Shown in pieces: positions 1-6,652 of a DNA stretch of 8,939 bases; the stretch's first letter is position 1, and each line of letters starts with the position of its first letter. Origin of the DNA: a bacterium (lineage in GTDB: Bacteria; Ratteibacteria; UBA8468); the NCBI GenBank assembly GCA_030672255.1, contig DAOVGU010000012.1, forward strand, positions 1 to 8,939, given 5' to 3'. The translations under genes were made by a program, and so were the position numbers. The notes beneath the pieces were generated by a model. It saw only the letters and a list, made by a program, of their open reading frames with translations. It searched no databases and was not told the origin of the DNA.

Positions 1-410
1 GAGGAATGAGGAGAGGGGGATTGGCTATCCTTCCTCTCCCAATCGGCAGCAAACCTCTCTAACCTTCCAATCGCTATCGGCTGACCTTTTTTTGCTAAAA
101 TACAAGTTTTCTCGCACTGGCTCTCCTGAGGACAGACCCGACCGCAGATACCAGGAAGATTATTTTTCTCCTTCAAGGTGGCAATAGCCTGGCTAAAGTT
201 AGAATCTCTGATTTCTTTGATAAACCTTGGAATGTCAATCTCTACCGGGCAACCCTCAATACAGAGCGGTTTTGGACATTGAATACAGCGACTTGCCTCC
301 CGAACCGCCTGCTCTCTGCTATATCCAAGAGCCACCTCATTGAAATTCTTGATGCGAACTCCTGCCTCCTGCTTGGGCATCGGCTCTCTGCCATCTTTAT
401 AAAAGTTCAT
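1..410 (-). CDS. gltA: Glutamate synthase small-subunit / NfnB-like Fe-S flavoprotein, N-terminal part (truncated by window edge)
   Basis: Only the first 136 or so residues are in the window; the 3' part lies beyond base 1. The visible part is the N-terminal double [4Fe-4S] domain of the GltD/GltA/NfnB family. One cysteine set is C42-x2-C45-x4-C50-x3-C54-P (CIQCPKPLCIEGCP) and the second is C89-x3-C93-x5-C99-x3-C103 (CGRVCPQESQC). They are followed by GQPIAIGRLERFAADWE, which in this family leads into the FAD/NAD(P)-binding domain, here not seen. Family members pass electrons between NAD(P)H, FAD and Fe-S clusters, either as a glutamate synthase or as the large subunit of the bifurcating NADH-dependent ferredoxin:NADP+ oxidoreductase. 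The two cannot be separated from this fragment, and no partner subunit precedes it. The start ATG (408-410) overlaps the nadB stop in ATGA; no clear Shine-Dalgarno is present, so translation is probably coupled to nadB. Family assignment is firm; the exact function is open. Confidence 0.88.
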   Translation of the reverse strand, partial: MNFYKDGREPMPKQEAGVRIKNFNEVALGYSREQAVREASRCIQCPKPLCIEGCPVEIDIPRFIKEIRDSNFSQAIATLKEKNNLPGICGRVCPQESQCEKTCILAKKGQPIAIGRLERFAADWERKDSQSPSPHS

Positions 411-1999
411 CTCTTAATAAGAGTATCCCTCCTCCATTTTTTTTCATCCTTTTCTGGGAAATCAAGGCGAAAATGAGCCCCACGGCTTTCCTCTCGTTTC
501 AGTGCACTCTCAGCAATAAGAAAAGAGGCAATCAGCATATTCTGCATTTCCCATCCTTTGACGGTTGTGCGTAATGTCCTTAAAGCATACTTCTGCCAAA
601 AGCGAATCTTCTGGAGCGCTTCCTCCAATCCGTTTTTCTCTCGCTCAATCCCTACATTCCTCCACATCAAAACACGTAAGGATCGCTTAAGATCCGAAAG
701 GTCAAAATGTTCTCTTTCCTCCCATCTCCCGGAAAAGGAAATCTGAGGGATTTTAATATCTTTTTTCCTTATGCTCTTTCCTGCATTCCTTCCCGCACGA
801 TAACCAAAAACAAGGCATTCCAATAAGGAATTGCTTGCCAATCGATTGGCACCATGAATGCCCGCATCGGCTGTCTCTCCAGCCGCGTAGAGGTTTTCAA
901 TACCTGTTCTGCCGGCTAAATCCGTTTTGATTCCCCCCATAAGATAATGGGCGACAGGTCGAACCGGAATAAGATCCCTGGTGATCTCCAAACCATAATC
1001 GGAGCAGACCCTTCTGATATGAGGAAAACGTTTTTTAATAAACCCTTCATTAAGGGAGGTTAAGTCTAAATAAACGCAGTTGCCTCTGGTTTTCCTCATT
1101 TCATTCAAAATGGCTCTGCTGACAACATCCCGGGAAGCAAGCTCGGCGAGCCGATGATAATGTTGCATAAACCGTTCTCTTTTTTTATTAACAAGGATTG
1201 CTCCCTCGCCTCTTGTTGATTCAGAAATGAGGAATCTTGGAGTACCAGCAAGGTAAAGGGCGGTAGGATGAAACTGAATAAATTCTAAGTTCGATAGAGT
1301 CGCTCCGGCACGATAAGCAATCGCCAAACTATCTCCCGTGGAAACAGAGGGATTGGTCGTTTCCTGGTAGAGCTGGCCCGCACCTCCGGTGGCCAAGATA
1401 ACCTTCTTGGCAATGATGGTTTTCACCTTCTTTTTAACACCATCAAAGAGTATCGCGCCAAAAACTTCTCCTTTTCTATGGAGAAGATCAATGAGAAAGC
1501 AATTTTTAATAATGCGGATCGCAGGATTTCTTCTCACCTGCCTTAAGAGAACCTTCTCTATCTCTTTACCGGTAGCATCTCCCCGGGCATGAATGACCCT
1601 ATTTCTTGAATGAGCGCCCTCTTTGGAGAAATCAATCTCTCCTCTTACACGATCAAAATTTGCTCCTTTTTCGATTAGATCCTTTACCCGCCTGACGCCT
1701 TCTTTTACCAATAATTCTACCGCACTCCTTTCCGAAAGCCCCTCTCCACATCTGAGGGTATCCTCAAGATGAAGTTTCCAGCTATCCTCTCTTCTCAAAG
1801 CAGCCGCTATCCCTCCCTGAGCATCAGAAGAAGCGTTCTCATCGACCTGACCTTTGGTAATAATTAAGACCTTACCGTAGTCGGAAGCAGCAAGCCCACT
1901 GGAAAACCCGGCAACTCCACTACCAACGATTAGAATATCGGTTTTTAGCCGGGAAAACCAGGAAAGATTAAAATCAATCAGATAATCTGGAACAATCAT
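407..1999 (-). CDS. nadB: L-aspartate oxidase
   Basis: Cytoplasmic FAD enzyme that oxidises L-aspartate to iminoaspartate, the first step of de novo NAD synthesis; in anaerobes fumarate can be the electron acceptor (family knowledge). At 530 residues it is close to E. coli NadB (about 540). The Rossmann motif GSGVAG is at 26-31, preceded by a beta strand (DILIV). SSDAQGGIAAA at 58-67 and HARGDATG at 137-144 are flavin/substrate-loop motifs. The expected active-site residues are visible: E127 (EGAHS), H244 (QFHPTAL), R290 (ASRDVV), H351 (VAHYLMGG) and R386 (HGANRLASNSLLE). The AGETADAGIHGANRLASNS block and HPTAL favour NadB over the related SdhA/FrdA flavoproteins. The C-terminal helical domain is complete. 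The start ATG (1997-1999) overlaps the ilvD stop in ATGA and its own stop overlaps the next start, so it is the middle gene of a tightly coupled operon. No nadA or nadC is in the window; nadE, the last step of the pathway, is at the other end. Confidence 0.96.
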   Translation of the reverse strand: MIVPDYLIDFNLSWFSRLKTDILIVGSGVAGFSSGLAASDYGKVLIITKGQVDENASSDAQGGIAAALRREDSWKLHLEDTLRCGEGLSERSAVELLVKEGVRRVKDLIEKGANFDRVRGEIDFSKEGAHSRNRVIHARGDATGKEIEKVLLRQVRRNPAIRIIKNCFLIDLLHRKGEVFGAILFDGVKKKVKTIIAKKVILATGGAGQLYQETTNPSVSTGDSLAIAYRAGATLSNLEFIQFHPTALYLAGTPRFLISESTRGEGAILVNKKRERFMQHYHRLAELASRDVVSRAILNEMRKTRGNCVYLDLTSLNEGFIKKRFPHIRRVCSDYGLEITRDLIPVRPVAHYLMGGIKTDLAGRTGIENLYAAGETADAGIHGANRLASNSLLECLVFGYRAGRNAGKSIRKKDIKIPQISFSGRWEEREHFDLSDLKRSLRVLMWRNVGIEREKNGLEEALQKIRFWQKYALRTLRTTVKGWEMQNMLIASFLIAESALKREESRGAHFRLDFPEKDEKKWRRDTLIKR

Positions 2000-3654
2000 T
2001 TCAGAACCGCACCAGTGCTTGCAGAAAGAACCTGCTTACTATAATGGTAAAGATAGCCCTCCTTAATCTTTGGCTCAGGCGCCTTCCATAAGGAGAGGCG
2101 TTTCTTTATCTCCTCAGGACTTAGTTTCAGATTTAACTTTTTCCCTGGAATATCAATCTCAATAAGGTCTCCATTACGGACAATGGCGATTGGTCCTCCC
2201 TCCGCGGCCTCAGGAGAAATATGTCCAATGGCTGCTCCGCGTGTGCCCCCAGAAAATCTGCCATCGGTGAGCAAAGCGACCTCTTTATCAAGACCTATTC
2301 CAGCAATGGCAGAGGTTGGGCCAAGCATCTCCCTCATTCCTGGCCCTCCCTTTGGCCCCTCATAGCGAATGACAAGTACTTCTCCTTTTCTTACCTTTTT
2401 CTTCATGATCGCCGCCATTGCCTCCTCTTCATTTTCAAAAACCCGGGCGGCTCCAGTATGCTTTAACATTTCCGGTGCTATAGCAGATTGCTTCACCACC
2501 GCCCCCTCGGGAGCTAAATTCCCCCTCAAGATTGCCAGGCCCCCTTCCGCAGAGTAAGGCTTTTCTATCGGTCTGATTACCTCATTGTCCAGCACCTTTG
2601 CCCCAGCGATATTCTCTCCCACACTCTTTCCGGTTACGGTCATTACCTTTAAATTAAGTAGCTCCTGCCGGGCGAGTTCCGACATTACCGCTGGTACCCC
2701 ACCGGCGCGGTGTAAGTCTTCTAAATGAAAGGCTCCCGCCGGAGAAAGCCGACAGAGATTGGGAGTGCTTTTAGAAATTTGGTTAAAGAGTTCCAGGTCC
2801 AATGCTACCTTTGCTTCCTTAGCAATAGCCGGAAGATGCAAGACCGTATTGGTTGAGGCTCCTAAGGCCATCTCCACCCTGATGGCATTCTTGAAAGCGG
2901 GCAAAATTGCAATATCTCTGGGGTGAATATTCCTCTGGTAGAGTTGCATGATCTTGGCTCCGGCATATTTAGCCAATCTTTTTCTTTCAGCCATTACCGC
3001 GGGAATTGTGCCATTCCCGGGTAAAGCTAACCCTAAGGCCTCGGAAAGACAGTTCATAGAATTGGCGGTAAACATTCCCGAGCAGGAACCGTATCCAGGA
3101 CAGGCATTGTCTTCAAGAAGTTTTAGCCTTTCTTCCGTTATTTTTCCGGATGTAAAACTACCCACCGCTTCAAAAACAGAAATAAGATCCAGAGCTTTAC
3201 CCTGGAAACAACCAGCTAACATTGGACCTCCACTGACAAGAATTGCCGGAATGTTAAGCCGCAGCATCGCCATCATCATTCCCGGAACAATCTTATCGCA
3301 ATTAGGAATAAGAACCAGAGCATCAAAAGGATGGGCGGTAGCCATAATCTCAATAGAATCGGCAATCAGTTCCCGACTGCAGAGAGAATATTTCATTCCT
3401 AAATGACCCATAGCTAAACCATCGCAGACACCAATTGTGGAGAACTCCACAGGGAGTCCACCGGCACTTCTCACTCCCTCCTTTACGCTCTTCCCAATTT
3501 CATTAAGGTGAATATGTCCGGGAACAACCTCATTGCTTGAGTTGACAATGCCAATGAAGGGTTTTTCTATCTCGCTATCGGTATAACCCATCGCTTTCAG
3601 TAATGAACGGTGGGGCGCTCTCTCTATCCCCTTCTTCATCGAATCACTTCGCAT
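1996..3654 (-). CDS. ilvD: Dihydroxy-acid dehydratase
   Basis: Fe-S enzyme that dehydrates 2,3-dihydroxy-isovalerate and 2,3-dihydroxy-3-methylvalerate to the 2-oxo acids in valine, isoleucine and leucine synthesis. 552 residues, normal length. Visible motifs: VPGHIHL at 44-50; VCDGLAMGH at 76-84 with metal ligand D78; NCDKIVPGM at 118-126 with cluster Cys C119 and K121, the lysine carbamylated in this family; ACPGYGSCSGMFTANSMNC at 184-202 with C191 as a cluster Cys; and TDGRFSGGTRG at 463-473, where S468 is the probable catalytic base. At the position of the third cluster cysteine found in plant-type [2Fe-2S] enzymes there is glycine (G46), as in E. coli IlvD. C92 in YSLCSREL stands where proline is common. 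The start is supported by GGAGGG three bases upstream and by a consensus promoter giving a leader of about 20 bases, which leaves no room for a T-box or peptide-leader attenuator. First gene of the ilvD-nadB-gltA operon; no other ilv gene is nearby. Confidence 0.97.
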   Translation of the reverse strand: MRSDSMKKGIERAPHRSLLKAMGYTDSEIEKPFIGIVNSSNEVVPGHIHLNEIGKSVKEGVRSAGGLPVEFSTIGVCDGLAMGHLGMKYSLCSRELIADSIEIMATAHPFDALVLIPNCDKIVPGMMMAMLRLNIPAILVSGGPMLAGCFQGKALDLISVFEAVGSFTSGKITEERLKLLEDNACPGYGSCSGMFTANSMNCLSEALGLALPGNGTIPAVMAERKRLAKYAGAKIMQLYQRNIHPRDIAILPAFKNAIRVEMALGASTNTVLHLPAIAKEAKVALDLELFNQISKSTPNLCRLSPAGAFHLEDLHRAGGVPAVMSELARQELLNLKVMTVTGKSVGENIAGAKVLDNEVIRPIEKPYSAEGGLAILRGNLAPEGAVVKQSAIAPEMLKHTGAARVFENEEEAMAAIMKKKVRKGEVLVIRYEGPKGGPGMREMLGPTSAIAGIGLDKEVALLTDGRFSGGTRGAAIGHISPEAAEGGPIAIVRNGDLIEIDIPGKKLNLKLSPEEIKKRLSLWKAPEPKIKEGYLYHYSKQVLSASTGAVLK

Positions 3655-3657
3655 TTT

Positions 3658-3663
3658 CCCTCC
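3658..3663 (-). promoter_or_regulatory. Shine-Dalgarno of ilvD
   Basis: GGAGGG on the minus strand, followed by AAA and then the ATG at 3652-3654. It is strong but closely spaced. It selects the first ATG over the in-frame ATG five codons further in (residue 6). Confidence 0.8.
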
Positions 3664-3680
3664 AGTTTTTTAAGGATAGC

Positions 3681-3710
3681 ATTATACTATGAAAACTATT
3701 ATCTTGACAA
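3681..3710 (-). promoter_or_regulatory. Sigma-70-type promoter of the ilvD-nadB-gltA operon
   Basis: On the minus strand, TTGTCA (3705-3710; 5/6 match to the -35 consensus), an 18-base spacer, then TATAAT (3681-3686; perfect -10). The expected transcript start is near 3674, about 20 bases before the ilvD ATG. The -35 lies inside the short palindrome TTGACAA/TTGTCAA, so the same bases also read TTGACA on the plus strand toward glmS. Confidence 0.75.
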
Positions 3711-3759
3711 GGAAAATGAAATTGCATTTAGAGAAACGGTATGATAGTATAAGAACAAC

Positions 3760-3857
3760 GCCGAGCAATCCCTTCCTGCAAAAGCAGGAATCACCGCAGG
3801 GACGGCAACTACCCCCGTATTTAATACGGGGTTATGTAGTGGCAAAGATTGCTTTGC
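3760..3857. repeat. MITE/REP-like element with three hairpins between ilvD and glmS
   Basis: A stretch of about 98 bases with imperfect inverted ends: GCCGAGCAATC (3760-3770) and GATTGCTTTGC (3847-3857), matching at 9 of 11 positions when one is reverse-complemented. Inside are two perfect hairpins. The first is TTCCTGC-AAAA-GCAGGAA (3773-3790). The second is CCCCGTAT-TTA-ATACGGGG (3813-3831). A third, GCAAAG-ATTG-CTTTGC (3842-3857), overlaps the right end and extends by AGT/ACT (3838-3840/3858-3860) past one bulged G. It has no coding capacity of note. The organisation suits a small non-autonomous repeat or REP cluster. A structured leader RNA for glmS is the alternative. Boundaries are approximate, and no copy number can be judged from one window. 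Confidence 0.55.
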
Positions 3858-3876
3858 ACTTTATTGACTCTATTAT
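3849..3876 (+). promoter_or_regulatory. Possible glmS promoter giving a near-leaderless transcript
   Basis: TTGCTT (3849-3854), 16 bases, then TATTAT (3871-3876), directly ahead of the glmS ATG at 3887. If used, transcription would begin about 3883-3886, leaving almost no 5' leader. The alternative is TTGACA at 3704-3709 with a weak -10 TTTAGA at 3727-3732, which would transcribe the three hairpins as a leader. The sequence does not decide between them. Confidence 0.3.
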
Positions 3877-3886
3877 AAATTAAAAA

Positions 3887-5716
3887 ATGTGTGGTATTGT
3901 CGGTTATCTTGGAAAAAGGGAGGCAATTAAAATTTTGCTTCCTGGGTTGAAGAATTTAGAGTACCGAGGATATGATTCTGCCGGTATAGTTACCTTAGAT
4001 CAAGATAAGTTTAATATTCGTCGCTCTCTGGGTAAGGTTGCCAATTTAGAGAAGATCTTAAGGGAGAAACCTGTGAAAGGCAGGATTGGTCTGGGCCATA
4101 CCCGCTGGGCAACCCATGGTCGACCTTCTGAGATGAATGCTCATCCTCATACCGACTGCAAGAAGAATTTAGTAATTGTGCATAATGGCATTATTGAAAA
4201 TTATCAATCTCTAAAAGCAGAGTTAAAAAGGGAAGGTCACCAATTTAATTCAGAGACAGATACAGAGGTTCTTGTTCATCTCATCGAAAAATATCTTAAG
4301 AATAACTTAGAAGAAGCACTGAAAAAAGCACTAAAAAGAATCAAGGGCTCCTATGCTTTAGGGCTTATCTGGAAAGAGGAACCGGAAAAAATATTGGCCG
4401 CCCGCAATGAAAGTCCCTTGGTCATTGGAATGAAAGATGGGGAATACTTCATTGCCTCAGATATTTCCGCTATTCTGAGAGAAACTCGAAAAGTAATTGA
4501 TCTGGGTAATGGCGAAATGGTAACGCTGACCAGAAAAGGGGTGAGAATTAAAACTCTAAAAGGTAAAATTAAAATCAAGAAGCCGAGGAGAATCTCCTGG
4601 AATCCGGCACTGGCGGAAAAGGCCGGTTATCACCACTTTATGCTAAAGGAAATTTATGAACAGCCCCGAGTAATTGAAGAAACGCTCAGGGGCAGGACAT
4701 CCGAAGAAAAGGGCGAGATCTATTTAGAAGGGATTGGCCTTAAGAAAGAGGAGCTAAAAAGAATAGGTAGAATCATCATTACTGGTTGCGGCACTTCCTG
4801 GCACGCTGGTTTGGTGGGAGAATATCTCATTGAAGAGTATTCTCGCATTCCGGTAGAGGTAGAATATGCCTCTGAATTCAGATACCGCAATCCCATTATC
4901 GATAAAGAAACCTTAATTATAGCAATCTCTCAATCTGGAGAGACAGCTGATACTTTAGCCGCGGTGAAAGGGATAGAGAAAAAAGGAGCCAAGATAATTT
5001 CCATTTGTAATGTTATGGACAGTTCCCTGACCAAGTTCTCGGATGGAGTAATCTTTACCCGGGCCGGACCAGAGATTGGAGTGGCCTCCACTAAAGCCTT
5101 CACTACTCAGCTAACTATGCTATACCTTATTTCTATCTTCCTGGGAAAAATCAAAAACATAATCTCGCGACAAGTTGCTAAAAGAATGATTGGCGAATTA
5201 CGCCAAATTCCCAAAAGATTAGAAGTATTACTTAAAGATGAGAAAAGGATTATTGAGATTGCCGAGAGATATTATCGGAGAAACAATTTCCTTTATTTAG
5301 GACGGGGGAAAGGATTCCCCATTGCCTTGGAAGGAGCCTTAAAATTAAAGGAGGTTTCCTATATCCATGCTGAAGGGTACCCTGCAGCGGAGATGAAGCA
5401 TGGACCTATCGCTTTAGTCGATAAAAATATGCCGGTAGTAGTATTGGCTTTACGAGGAAGAAGATATGAGAAGATTCTCTCCAATATTGAGGAGATCAAA
5501 ACCCGGGGAGGAAAGCTCATTGTTTTAGCCACTCAAGGAGATAAAACAATCAGAAGAAATGCAGACGAAGTAATCTATATTCCTGATGTCTCTGTTCCCC
5601 TCACCCCAATCTTGGCCGTAGTGCCACTTCAACTTCTTGCTTACCACATTGCCGTGAAACGGGGCTGTTCTCCAGATCAACCGAGAAATCTTGCCAAAAG
5701 TGTCACTGTTGAATAG
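3887..5716 (+). CDS. glmS: Glutamine--fructose-6-phosphate aminotransferase (isomerizing)
   Basis: Makes glucosamine-6-phosphate from fructose-6-phosphate and glutamine, the entry to UDP-GlcNAc for peptidoglycan and lipopolysaccharide. At 609 residues it equals E. coli GlmS in length. The N-terminal class II glutaminase domain starts MCGIVGY; Cys2 becomes the N-terminal nucleophile after Met removal. RGYDSAGI, GHTRWATHG, NGIIENY and SETDTE follow. A first SIS sugar-isomerase domain lies at roughly 285-425 (IITGCGTSWHAG, SQSGETADT, STKAFTTQ). A second is at about 455-600 (LGRGKGFPIALEGALKLKE, HAEGYPAAEMKHGPIAL). The usual C-terminus is QPRNLAKSVTVE. Because Cys2 must follow the initiator Met, the start is fixed at 3887, yet the upstream bases (TAAATTAAAAA) contain no Shine-Dalgarno. 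No glmS ribozyme core is seen upstream. No strong terminator follows, so read-through into the ANTAR gene 133 bases downstream is plausible. Confidence 0.97.
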   Translation: MCGIVGYLGKREAIKILLPGLKNLEYRGYDSAGIVTLDQDKFNIRRSLGKVANLEKILREKPVKGRIGLGHTRWATHGRPSEMNAHPHTDCKKNLVIVHNGIIENYQSLKAELKREGHQFNSETDTEVLVHLIEKYLKNNLEEALKKALKRIKGSYALGLIWKEEPEKILAARNESPLVIGMKDGEYFIASDISAILRETRKVIDLGNGEMVTLTRKGVRIKTLKGKIKIKKPRRISWNPALAEKAGYHHFMLKEIYEQPRVIEETLRGRTSEEKGEIYLEGIGLKKEELKRIGRIIITGCGTSWHAGLVGEYLIEEYSRIPVEVEYASEFRYRNPIIDKETLIIAISQSGETADTLAAVKGIEKKGAKIISICNVMDSSLTKFSDGVIFTRAGPEIGVASTKAFTTQLTMLYLISIFLGKIKNIISRQVAKRMIGELRQIPKRLEVLLKDEKRIIEIAERYYRRNNFLYLGRGKGFPIALEGALKLKEVSYIHAEGYPAAEMKHGPIALVDKNMPVVVLALRGRRYEKILSNIEEIKTRGGKLIVLATQGDKTIRRNADEVIYIPDVSVPLTPILAVVPLQLLAYHIAVKRGCSPDQPRNLAKSVTVE

Positions 5717-5809
5717 AAAGATGGCAAAAAGAAAAGAGTAAGGAAGAACTGAGAAAGATTATCCAGGGAATAAAGAAAGTAGCCTCTACTATTTAGGCCC
5801 TGTATAGTC

Positions 5810-5841
5810 ATTGCGAGTCCGCCTCATGCGGACGTGGCAAT
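5810..5841. repeat. REP-like stem-loop of the ATTGCGAG...GGCAATCTC type
   Basis: Outer stem ATTGC (5810-5814) with GCAAT (5837-5841), a small internal loop, and a perfect inner stem GTCCGC (5817-5822) with GCGGAC (5828-5833) closing a CTCAT loop. With its flanks it reads GTCATTGCGAG...GTGGCAATCTC. From memory this resembles a dispersed repeat seen in many bacterial genomes; that is not checked here. It ends nine bases before the ATG of the ANTAR gene and may have displaced that gene's original initiation region. It is not followed by a T-run, so it is not an intrinsic terminator. The rest of the 5717-5849 spacer is A-rich, with only weak inverted repeats (AGTAG-CCT-CTACT at 5778-5790, CAGGG/CCCTG at 5764-5768/5798-5802). 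Confidence 0.7.
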
Positions 5842-5849
5842 CTCGTAAA

Positions 5850-6605
5850 ATGGACATCTCTAAACTAAAGGTTAAATTAAAACAGAAAGAGAAAGAACTA
5901 AAAATTTTGCGGCAGAAGGTCAAGCAATTAGAGGTACTTTCTGAAGTGAGTCAGACGATAGTCTCCAACCGCTATTTAAAAGAGATACTCCAGTTAATCG
6001 TAACAATGACCGCCCAAGTGATGAATTCCAAAATCTGCTCTATAATGTTATTGGATGAGAAAAAACAGGAATTGCCTATTGCTGCTACGCAGAGTTTAAG
6101 TGAAACCTATAAAAATAAACCGAACTTAAAGGTTGGTCAATCAATTAGCGGCAGAGTGGTAAAGAAAAGAAGACCGATTACCGTTTTGGATGTAACAAAG
6201 GAACCAGGGTATACGTATCCAGAAGTGGCCAAAAAGGAAGGGATAGTCTCAATGCTTTCCGTACCAATGATGATAAAAGAGTGGGTAATTGGAGTGATCA
6301 ATAGTTATACTTCCCATAAGCACAAATTTAGTAATGAGGAGATAAAAATCCTGCAGGCGGTAGCCAATCAGGCAGCCGTAGCCATTGAAAATACCAATCT
6401 CTCTCAGGAGATATTGGCCGCAAAGGAAGCTTTGGAAACGAGAAAAATGGTCGAAAGAGCAAAAGGGATATTAATGAAGGAACTGAATATCGGTGAAGAT
6501 GAGGCCTATAAAAAGATCCATCGTAAAAGTATGGATTCAAGAAAATCAATGAAGGAAATATCTGAAGCAATTATCCTCTCTGCGGAAATGAAGAAAGAAT
6601 TTTGA
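5850..6605 (+). CDS. GAF-ANTAR transcription antitermination regulator
   Basis: A 251-residue cytoplasmic protein with three parts. Residues 3-32 are a charged, coiled-coil-like helix. About 38-185 is a GAF sensor domain (SICSIMLLDE-like core at 61-70, VGQSISGRVV at 95-104, SVPMMIKEWVIGVIN at 137-151, AVANQAAVAIENTNL at 170-184). About 195-248 is an ANTAR RNA-binding domain (LETRKMVERAKGILM at 195-209, then EDEAYKKIHRKSMDSRKSMKEISEAI). ANTAR proteins bind paired hexaloop hairpins in nascent RNA and prevent terminator formation. AmiR, NasR and EutV do this, mostly in nitrogen metabolism. There is no phospho-receiver, so the input is probably a ligand or redox cue on GAF, unknown here. The ATG at 5850 is preferred because TTG 5811 and ATG 5826 fall inside the REP-like hairpin; none has a good Shine-Dalgarno. 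It may be co-transcribed with glmS. A matching RNA target lies before nadE (7146-7191). Family is certain; the exact start and signal are not. Confidence 0.93.
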   Translation: MDISKLKVKLKQKEKELKILRQKVKQLEVLSEVSQTIVSNRYLKEILQLIVTMTAQVMNSKICSIMLLDEKKQELPIAATQSLSETYKNKPNLKVGQSISGRVVKKRRPITVLDVTKEPGYTYPEVAKKEGIVSMLSVPMMIKEWVIGVINSYTSHKHKFSNEEIKILQAVANQAAVAIENTNLSQEILAAKEALETRKMVERAKGILMKELNIGEDEAYKKIHRKSMDSRKSMKEISEAIILSAEMKKEF

Positions 6606-6629
6606 CTTTTCTATAGAGTTAGTTATAGA
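6602..6629 (+). promoter_or_regulatory. Promoter of hicB-hicA
   Basis: TTGACT (6602-6607; 5/6), 16 bases, TATAGA (6624-6629; 5/6). The -35 overlaps the ANTAR gene's stop codon. CTATA (6611-6615) and TATAG (6624-6628) form an inverted repeat around the spacer, and TATAGA also occurs twice in direct orientation (6612-6617, 6624-6629). Either could be an operator for autoregulation, although this HicB lacks an obvious DNA-binding domain. Confidence 0.55.
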
Positions 6630-6636
6630 ATATATG

Positions 6637-6644
6637 AAAGGAGG
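6637..6644 (+). promoter_or_regulatory. Shine-Dalgarno of hicB
   Basis: AAAGGAGG ends eight bases before the ATG at 6653. It is the strongest ribosome-binding site in the window and fits high antitoxin production. Confidence 0.85.
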
Positions 6645-6652
6645 ATGTCCCA

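Noticed and set aside
2948..3406. 152-codon open frame opposite ilvD
   Set aside because: It is the antisense shadow of a strongly conserved ilvD region, with no ribosome site or recognisable motif. The same applies to the frames at 279-476, 558-746, 1389-1592, 2183-2557, 4351-4578, 6328-6570, 6706-6891, 6855-7335, 7238-7489 and 7551-7784.
3655..3700. T-box or leader-peptide attenuator for ilvD
   Set aside because: The predicted transcript starts about 20 bases before the ATG, too short for either.
3773..3860. A second ANTAR target before glmS
   Set aside because: The loops are AAAA, TTA and ATTG; opened to six bases they do not start with A and carry G at position 4.
3711..3886. glmS ribozyme/riboswitch upstream of glmS
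   Set aside because: The conserved core segments of the glmS ribozyme (AGCGCC near the cleavage site, the ACGAGG stretch and the double pseudoknot) are not found, and the region is better explained by hairpin repeats.
5714..5795. Possible gene remnant after glmS (a short MAKRKE frame, and another frame reading ...KEELRKIIQGIKKVASTI before a stop at 5792-5794)
   Set aside because: Very short, A-rich, out of frame between the two parts and without a ribosome site. It looks like low-complexity spacer; a degraded gene cannot be shown.
5810..5841. Terminator for glmS
   Set aside because: The hairpin is followed by CTCGTAAAA rather than a T-run and fits a dispersed repeat better.
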